Origin: Halovenus sp. | GTDB lineage: Archaea > Halobacteriota > Halobacteria > Halobacteriales > Haloarculaceae | NCBI GenBank assembly: GCA_028274925.1 | Contig: JAQCNR010000121.1 | Location: forward strand, 1-6,095 | Reading direction: 5' to 3' | Length of the DNA: 6,095 nucleotides | In this document: positions 5,889 through 6,095 of the stretch, in pieces | Layout: each line of letters begins with the position of its first letter | Position numbering within the stretch: position 1 is the stretch's first letter | Program-made: the position numbers and the translations under genes | Notes under the pieces: generated by a model | The model's input: the letters and a program-made list of their open reading frames with translations, nothing else | Database searches by the model: none | What the model was told of the DNA's origin: nothing

Positions 5889-5910
5889 CCTCGCTGCACA
5901 GATGTAGACA

Positions 5911-6095
5911 ATGAGTAACGGACGGCAGTTGTTCGTTGTCGCGGTCATTCTGACGACCTTTGGCGCGGTAGCCGTCGCTGGTGGCCCCGCTCTCGACCCT
6001 GGTGACTCACCCGCAGCGACTGAGGTCTCGCCGGTGAACACGACCGACGACACGGGAGCATCCGCCACGTCCAACCAGTCAGAACAGCAGGCCAC
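5911..6095 (+). CDS. N-terminus of a secreted or surface-anchored protein (3' end beyond window)
   Basis: An ATG at 5911 opens a frame that continues to the window edge (61 complete codons). Residues 1-6 (MSNGRQ) form a short basic n-region, residues 7-23 (LFVVAVILTTFGAVAVA) a hydrophobic core, and AVA-GG a plausible signal peptidase site. No lipobox cysteine and no twin arginine are seen, so Sec export is likeliest, or the segment stays as a membrane anchor. From residue 26 the chain is Pro/Ser/Thr/Asp-rich and disordered-looking, with two N-glycosylation sequons (N43-T-T and N55-Q-S), as in haloarchaeal surface proteins. The TTTATTTT box at the right distance supports the start. The mature domain is outside the window, so the function cannot be named. 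Confidence 0.72.
   Translation, partial: MSNGRQLFVVAVILTTFGAVAVAGGPALDPGDSPAATEVSPVNTTDDTGASATSNQSEQQA

Noticed and set aside
4569..6095. Long open frame on the - strand (about 508 residues) opposite fumC
   Set aside because: It lies antisense to a clearly conserved fumarase gene and crosses into the next gene; long antisense open frames arise from the GC-rich codon bias of haloarchaea. Its translation shows no recognisable motif.

Overview
The window is chromosomal DNA from a haloarchaeon (class Halobacteria). The basis is the GC-rich sequence, strongly acidic soluble proteins, AT-rich TATA-like boxes about 25-28 bases upstream of start codons that lack Shine-Dalgarno sites, and a 7-helix protein aligning with bacteriorhodopsin. 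The genus cannot be fixed from the sequence. No RNA gene, mobile element or CRISPR array was seen. There is no gene-free stretch longer than 134 bases.

Layout. Positions 3-2340 hold the end of a tightly packed + strand operon: a 5'-truncated, cysteine-free beta-rich protein, a 10-helix NrfD/ActC-type quinone-interacting membrane subunit, and a 71-residue two-helix membrane protein. The junctions are +2 bases and an ATGA overlap, each preceded by a strong Shine-Dalgarno site, and a T6 tract follows. This looks like the membrane end of a respiratory oxidoreductase whose redox subunits would lie upstream of the window. Positions 2432-3562 encode an Mrp/NBP35 (ApbC) P-loop iron-sulfur carrier with an N-terminal MIP18/DUF59 domain. 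Positions 3559-4323 (- strand) encode a microbial-rhodopsin-family protein whose retinal-binding lysine is replaced by histidine. Its stop codon overlaps the mrp stop codon tail to tail. Divergent from it, 4458-5867 encodes class II fumarase (FumC). From 5911 a secreted protein begins, with a signal sequence and a Ser/Thr-rich region, and is cut by the window edge.

How it fits together. The NrfD module, the Fe-S carrier and fumarase are all compatible with aerobic or anaerobic respiratory metabolism. Only the first three genes look co-transcribed; the rest have their own promoters or orientation. The most notable element is the lysine-less opsin homologue: the fold, the helix C arginine, the helix F tyrosine and the helix G aspartate are kept, while the Schiff-base lysine and the proton-pathway carboxylates of helix C are gone. 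Such lysine-less type 1 opsins have been reported as a class in haloarchaea, so the class is not new, but the ligand and function are unknown.
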